From: Actinidia chinensis
Lineage: Eukaryota; Streptophyta; Magnoliopsida; Ericales; Actinidiaceae
Length of the DNA stretch: 49,670 bases
Direction of reading: 5' to 3'
Assembly (NCBI GenBank): GCA_009663005.1
Contig: VIGQ01001431.1
Coordinates: 7,501-57,170, forward strand
Shown: positions 44,855 to 49,670 of the stretch, piece by piece
How positions within the stretch are numbered: position 1 is the stretch's first letter
Layout of the letters: every line of letters begins with the position of its first letter
Translations under genes and position numbers: made by a program
Notes under the pieces: generated by a model
What the model was told of the DNA's origin: nothing
Database searches by the model: none
What the model saw: only the letters and a program-made list of their open reading frames with translations

Positions 44855-45570
44855 TTTTGAGTTTTGATACAAAGAGAGCAACACAGTATTTGCGGTTAAA
44901 ACTATGCACCAACAATCGAGGGATCTTCCAATGGATTTTCTAGCCCAAAAAACCCAATTCTCCTGCCTTAGATATGCCACATGCCTTTCCTAATTTATAG
45001 GCAAAAAATCAATTTACATAATGCAAAGCAACATTTGGAAATGCCACATGTCTTGGTAGTTGACACCCAACTTCCTAGGGAAATTTGGTCCTAACACAAA
45101 CAGGCGCACATGCAACCAGCACTGCGGCCCCTAACCAGCCCTGGACAAGTGTCCCCTGAAGTGTTTCCTATGAATACAAGTGTCCTTAGACACAATTCAC
45201 AATTGGTTTTGCTCTCTGGCAAAATGTAACCCAACACTCTCACAATTGCGTGCAACTGTCTGTCTGTGCATACACGCACCAGTCGTGCCCACAAGCCCAT
45301 GCCTGAGTCTCTAAGTGGCTAGCTATTGTTGCCACATGTGGGCCTTCCGTATGCTGCTTGCAATATGCTGGTGCCAATCCATGCCATGCCCATGCATAGG
45401 CCTGCTGCTGCATCGTGCTGAATGTGTGCGCTCCATCTTGTTCGCAACCCACACGTCCTGCATATCAGGCAAACTCCTCTTTGTAATAACCGTGCATCTT
45501 CTTCGCAACATCATTGTCTGAACAGTTTGCCATCTTTCAAGCATGCCTCCTCAGGTCTTTGCCATCAGGG
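44855..45570 (-). mobile_element. 5' LTR of the minus-strand Ty3/gypsy derivative
   Basis: Homologous to 41,630-42,329. The element, from about 41,630 to 45,570, is about 3.9 kb with a 2.5-kb interior, too short for gag-pol. It is therefore a deletion derivative or a non-autonomous gag-only element (TR-GAG type). No target-site duplication was confirmed. Confidence 0.68.
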
Positions 45571-45683
45571 GTGCGTGGGTGAAGGTGCCACCACACACAC
45601 CACCCCGTGTCCGTGTCAAGGGACTAGGGTGCTAATAGTGGCCTTATATTAGGTAATATTATTACCAGATTCGTTCAAATCTG

Positions 45684-48130
45684 CCTTATCTATTTGATGA
45701 TCATGTGATGGAACAATGCAATGGAGCCCCATTGGCAGAATTGAGTTGTCCATGGTTTTTCATTTTTTAGATTTGCCTATAGGTAACCATTGTATTTTGT
45801 TTAATTCTGTAGAGTTGTTCTTATCCATCCCAATAGTTAACTAAATTTCTTGGAATGAGTTGGATGATGTTTCAAGAGCATCAAAAAACAAATCTATTCT
45901 TGTTAGTGGCGAAGGCTGGGCTGGGAGACAAAACAACTAAAGGCTCATACACTGACTGGCATATTTGGGTGGTTGTAAATGCACGAAAGAAGATATATCG
46001 CACCGTAAGTTCTGGAGTAATATCGATACTATAATTCTTTGTTCTACATTGTTGTGCGGTTATAAGTCAAAATAAGGATTCCTTCCTTCGGCACAAAATA
46101 TTATCATGTCCTGATTTACTCATTGTTCATGTTGCTGATGCATTGTTAAACTTGATGCTTCACATTTTAACTAGCATTCTTCTTTATGATTAAGATGGGC
46201 TAGTAAGTAAAGGAGAAAATATTTGTACAGGGCCTAATTTGCATTTAATGGCTTGATAATTATGAAGTCCAGGCTCCATAATATAGGCCTGCGATTAATT
46301 GTGTGAATTGACCCAAAACACGTCAAGCTCTACAAGATACAATAACCTTTTAAACAGATAAGACACTACATAAGCAATCGACCGGGACCAGTGCATTGTC
46401 ATAGCTCTTAATTATATGACAAAATTCCATTCATTTTTCTGTTTGTGATATAAATGACCATTTTTATGAAATATGAACCTTGGAACCAAACGCAATGAGA
46501 TTGCAGATGTATTTACTTTTTCCGTCCTCATTATGTGTAGTACCGTAAGGAGATGATTGACAATTCACTATTTGGCTTAGATGGCGGGATGTTGGTTGGC
46601 CTTAGTATGTTTCGTATTAATGTACTGAATTGTTGAACCTTTTCATGGTTTCTGTTTGATGTTAATATTATGAAATAGTTGATACGGATCTGAAGTGTTT
46701 TATATGCAGGATGCGATGTTTAGAATATTTTTGGAATGCATCTTTAAGCATTACCTCACATTTTAACTATTGCAATTCTCACATACTCATCTTTTGAATG
46801 CTGTCGAATCTCGTTTCTTGAAAGCATTTTGCAGTGGTGAAACTATTTTAAAATACAATTCTGGTGAGTTGTTCAATCATTCTATAGTCTGCCTATATTC
46901 TTTCACATGCCTAAAAACAACATTGTTTCAATTTTGGTTGACATTTTTTACTTATTGATTCTCCAGCTCCGCATCAGTTATTGCTGCAGCATTTTGTGGT
47001 ATATTCGTTGAGATTTCAATTTTTTATCAGCATGGAAGAATTTTCAGGACCAGTCCAGCGTCAATATTCAGATCCGAAATGCAGTTATCGTGTTTGTTTA
47101 CCTTATTTGTGCAGGCAGCATCAACGAGTTAGGTTTTTTCTCCCAATCCACTTCTGCCATATTGAAGTAACCCTTAATGAAAAAACACTTAATTTTCAGA
47201 ATGTTTTTAAATAGTTTCAATTCTCAGCAGGAATTGAGAAACATAGGTGGAAAAATACTTAATATTTCTCAATCTGAACTAGTCAAATTCTATGCACTCG
47301 TCGGTGTATGTTATTCTCCAAAGCATCAGGACTATCTTGCCACTAGAGATCTGTGGATATCGGAGAATAAGTCCGAAGAAACGGTGAAGTTCATTCCCAA
47401 AATGATTTTTGTTTCATTTTCTCTAGCTCTATAGTGTAAACTTCCTTCTCCTCTCTCCTAGGATGCAATTTTTCAGATTATGGCTGTCATTATTCATCTG
47501 GGTAACTTGACTTTGTAAGGGGAAAGAATTGATATATGCTAAAGATGACAAATCTGATATCCATCTTCAAGAACAACAGACATCTCTGTGATTTAAATAG
47601 GCTTGCTTTTTTTCTTTCATGACCGATACTGAATTAGTTAATTTATATTCTTCAGGTGTGATCTTGTTTCATTTGAAGATGGTCTGTTGGAAGCCTATAT
47701 TTTCACCTCGAGAAGTTAGCAAGAGAACTCTTGATGTTTTCGGCACCAACAAATAGCAGCGGTTTAGCTAAGACAAAATGTTCCCGTGTTTGAGACTGGT
47801 AAGATAGGAGTGTTTGATTGTTTGCTTTCACACTTCTGTGGTTCTATCTAGGATGTTCTTTTGGTTGCTGTGAATATCCAGTAAATATAATGTGCCGATA
47901 GCCATTTAAAGCTGCCTCATTTTGGGATATACAGGGTGGTCAATAAAATTAACACCTAAAATTATAAACTTATTAAACTTTTAATCTATTATTTGACTTG
48001 CATAATTTCTTTGAGTGGTTATTTTCAACATGTGGTTCAAGATAGAGCAGAATGAGTACACAAAAGAGGACATTGACTGGAGCTAAATAGAATATGTTGA
48101 CAATCTCAGGATGTCCTGGATTGTATCGAA
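45684..48130 (+). pseudogene. Myosin XI-like motor domain fragment, copy 3
   Basis: The copy starts at LPYLFDDHVMEQCNGAPLAE and L-CPWF (45,684-45,757; LPHLYDxHMMEQYKGAP.GELS in the family). The P-loop exon reads SKSILVSGEGWAGRQNN (45,880-45,938), with GESGAGKT damaged by an indel, then LAYLGGCKC (45,958-45,985). Later exons: L..ILQW and FKIQFW (46,815-46,865); FSGPVQRQYSDPKCSYRVC (47,041-47,096); GVCYSPKHQDYLATRDLWIS then KSEE (47,302-47,380), matching the YLATR.AMDIVGIS..E segment; AIFQIMAVIIHLGNLTL (47,465-47,516), the best-kept motor motif; CDLVSFEDGLLEAYIF and KRTLDV (47,657-47,740); FKIEQNEYTKEDIDWS and IEYVDNL (48,035-48,110). This copy has the longest open stretches. It lacks the start of the motor, lost at the retroelement side. 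Confidence 0.85.
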
Positions 48131-48660
48131 AAAAGCTGCAATATATTACTTTGTTCTGGCGATGTAGTTAATCTGCATATCGATTTACTGTGTTTTCCAA
48201 TCTATCACATTATGAAACTGCCGTGTGTGCAGTTTCTTAAGATGATGGATTTCTTTTTTTTCCTAGTAAAAAAAAATGCGATGGCTTATTTTTGGGTTGC
48301 TTCAAATTCAAGGATGATATGGCCTATTGGGTATAGTATCCAATTTATGATTGGGAATTTGTCTATCATGATGTGGGTATATCAATAGGGTAAAGGGCAT
48401 TTGCTCTGAAAAGCAAAGATGTAGTGAGAGTTGCACACCCATCGAAGGTTTTCCCTTTTTTTTTTTCCTTTTTTTTTTCCTTTTTGAATGTATCATAGCA
48501 AAAACATAATTTTTTCCATATTTTGAAATGCAGCTGATACTTCTAAATTTCCATATGCATATTGTAACATGTGAACATTGACAAGGTGTTAGGAAAAACA
48601 TGGTGGCAGCTCATATACATACGACAAAAAAAGATTTCAGTATCTGTTTTTGTTTGGGGG
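48131..48660. other. Sequence after myosin copy 3
   Basis: No further myosin exon (ANKLYQTF or SHYAGEV region) was recognised. A T-rich block near 48,453-48,485 contains two T8-T10 runs. Confidence 0.4.
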
Positions 48661-49000
48661 GATGACTTTATTATGCATATTATTGAGTAAAATGTGCTGG
48701 ATAGATTTAGTGGTATTGATTATAGGTGTAGTAGTTAGGGTATTCTGGTATTTCAATTAATTATTATTTGAATTTTAATTTGGAGCATATTTCGCCTAGG
48801 AATATGGTTTTTAGCCTACCAATTATTCTTGTTTCTAAATTGTAGGTCCATGGTCCATGTGGACTAGGAGTGTTTTGGCTTATAAATAGCATTACTATGT
48901 CTTTTCAATAGAGAGTGATGACTTTTATATTGAGATTGTGTTTGTGTGAATTTGCCTAAATTTTGCACTACCTACACCCCAAACCCCAAACCTTATCCTA
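48661..49000 (+). mobile_element. Possible LTR-type promoter fragment
   Basis: 'ggcttataaatagcat' (about 48,878) is a good TATA box, followed about 60 bases later by 'ttgtgtttgtgtgaatttgcc', a layout typical of plant LTRs. No matching second copy, primer-binding site or coding region was found in the window, so it could equally be the start of an ordinary gene promoter. Confidence 0.25.
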
Positions 49001-49670
49001 TCGTGCCATTCAAATCTACCTTACATCTTATTATTACCTTTTGGCCTTTGATTTAACTATCAAAACCCTGATTAGATAGCCTATGTTCTAGAAAACCTGC
49101 TAACTGCAATCTTTTAAATTCAAGCCAAAACACATCTTTCCCCTCTTGCAAACCCCAAAATCTTTCTTGACCCTAGAAGCTTTCATAACAAAACTCACCA
49201 ACATACCGATATAGGTATATTGGCCTAAGTTTCCGACGGCTCTCACTCAGTATGCATGATGGTATGACATCTATTGATATACATGATCCAATTGGATGAA
49301 TCCAAAGAAAATAAGTCGGCAACAGGTGGATAATTTGCTACCCAATGTTATCTGAGGATAACCCTCTCTCTTCTCAAATCTAAGACCAGAACACTCGAAC
49401 CATAGCCTCTTTGCTTACCGATTACGTACACAGTTATGTCTTCTTTGTTCCTCTTTACAACTAAAGCTTAGATTTCTTCATCTGTTTATTTTCCCTTGTG
49501 AATTGTAGGATTGGACCCATGGTTTTGTTTAGTTTTAGAGAATACTTGGTTCTTCTGGGATAAGGAATGGTTTGACGTGGGACGTGGACATTCATGTGAC
49601 AACCGAGCCTGTGGGATGTCAAGTCATCACCGGTTAGTAGCCACACTCATCCAAGGCCTAATTAAATCAA
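49001..49670. other. Nothing recognised
   Basis: No reading frame, RNA gene or repeat of note was identified. 'ccccaaaccccaaacc' at about 48,976-48,991 is a short telomere-like direct repeat but too short to carry meaning. Confidence 0.4.

Noticed and set aside
48976..48991. Telomere-like CCCCAAA repeat
   Set aside because: Only two units and not the plant telomere motif CCCTAAA.
1..49670. CRISPR arrays, bacterial operons, rRNA
   Set aside because: No short regularly spaced repeats with unique spacers and no rRNA segments. Introns and plant gene families show a plant nuclear origin.

Overview
The window looks like angiosperm nuclear DNA. It is AT-rich, has GT..AG introns with T-rich stretches before the acceptor sites, carries fragments of two plant gene families (a group III-like calcium-dependent protein kinase, CDPK, and a class XI-like myosin heavy chain), and contains degraded Ty3/gypsy elements. 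I found no intact gene. Every recognisable coding segment is interrupted by single-base insertions and deletions, and these fall in introns as well as exons. The copies are therefore either recent pseudogenes or a long-read assembly with uncorrected indels, and the sequence alone cannot separate the two. Frame-by-frame ORFs are of little use here; calls rest on motif runs that move between frames, and exon limits are approximate.

Layout. From 1 to about 28,010 there is a segmental array of CDPK fragments. I label the exon groups A (1-905), B (3,480-6,990), C (11,129-14,470), D (15,185-19,445) and E (23,535-26,220). The exons are: N-terminus and kinase N-lobe (exon 1, only in C); the [10 protein letters not shown]...[19 protein letters not shown] segment (exon 2); the catalytic loop to the DFG region (3a); the activation segment to the PPFWA motif (3b); exon 4 (IIRSVIDFKRDP...); exon 5 (SLGETVKARLKQF...); and exon 6 (VIAEHLSVEEV... 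into EF-hand 1). Within units, exon 2 is partly repeated just downstream, and the 3b-4-5-6 block is repeated in B and D on either side of a roughly 400-bp element (R1). A second unexplained repeat (R2) follows other exon-6 copies. Several mosaic junctions are visible. No copy shows EF-hands 2-4.

From about 28,255 to 48,130 lie three tandem fragments of a myosin XI motor domain (28,255-32,700; 37,735-41,215; 45,684-48,130). Between copies 1 and 2 are a gag-like retroelement with a degenerate primer-binding site, an unrecognised coding-like stretch, and one exon of an unrelated plant nuclear-type gene (37,360-37,554). Between copies 2 and 3 sits a minus-strand Ty3/gypsy derivative with two LTRs, gag, zinc knuckle and protease but no visible reverse transcriptase or integrase. 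The end of the window (48,130-49,670) holds nothing I can name.

The pieces do not form a working pathway. The biology on show is duplication and decay: signalling-kinase and motor gene fragments multiplied in tandem together with their introns, with transposable elements at many of the boundaries.
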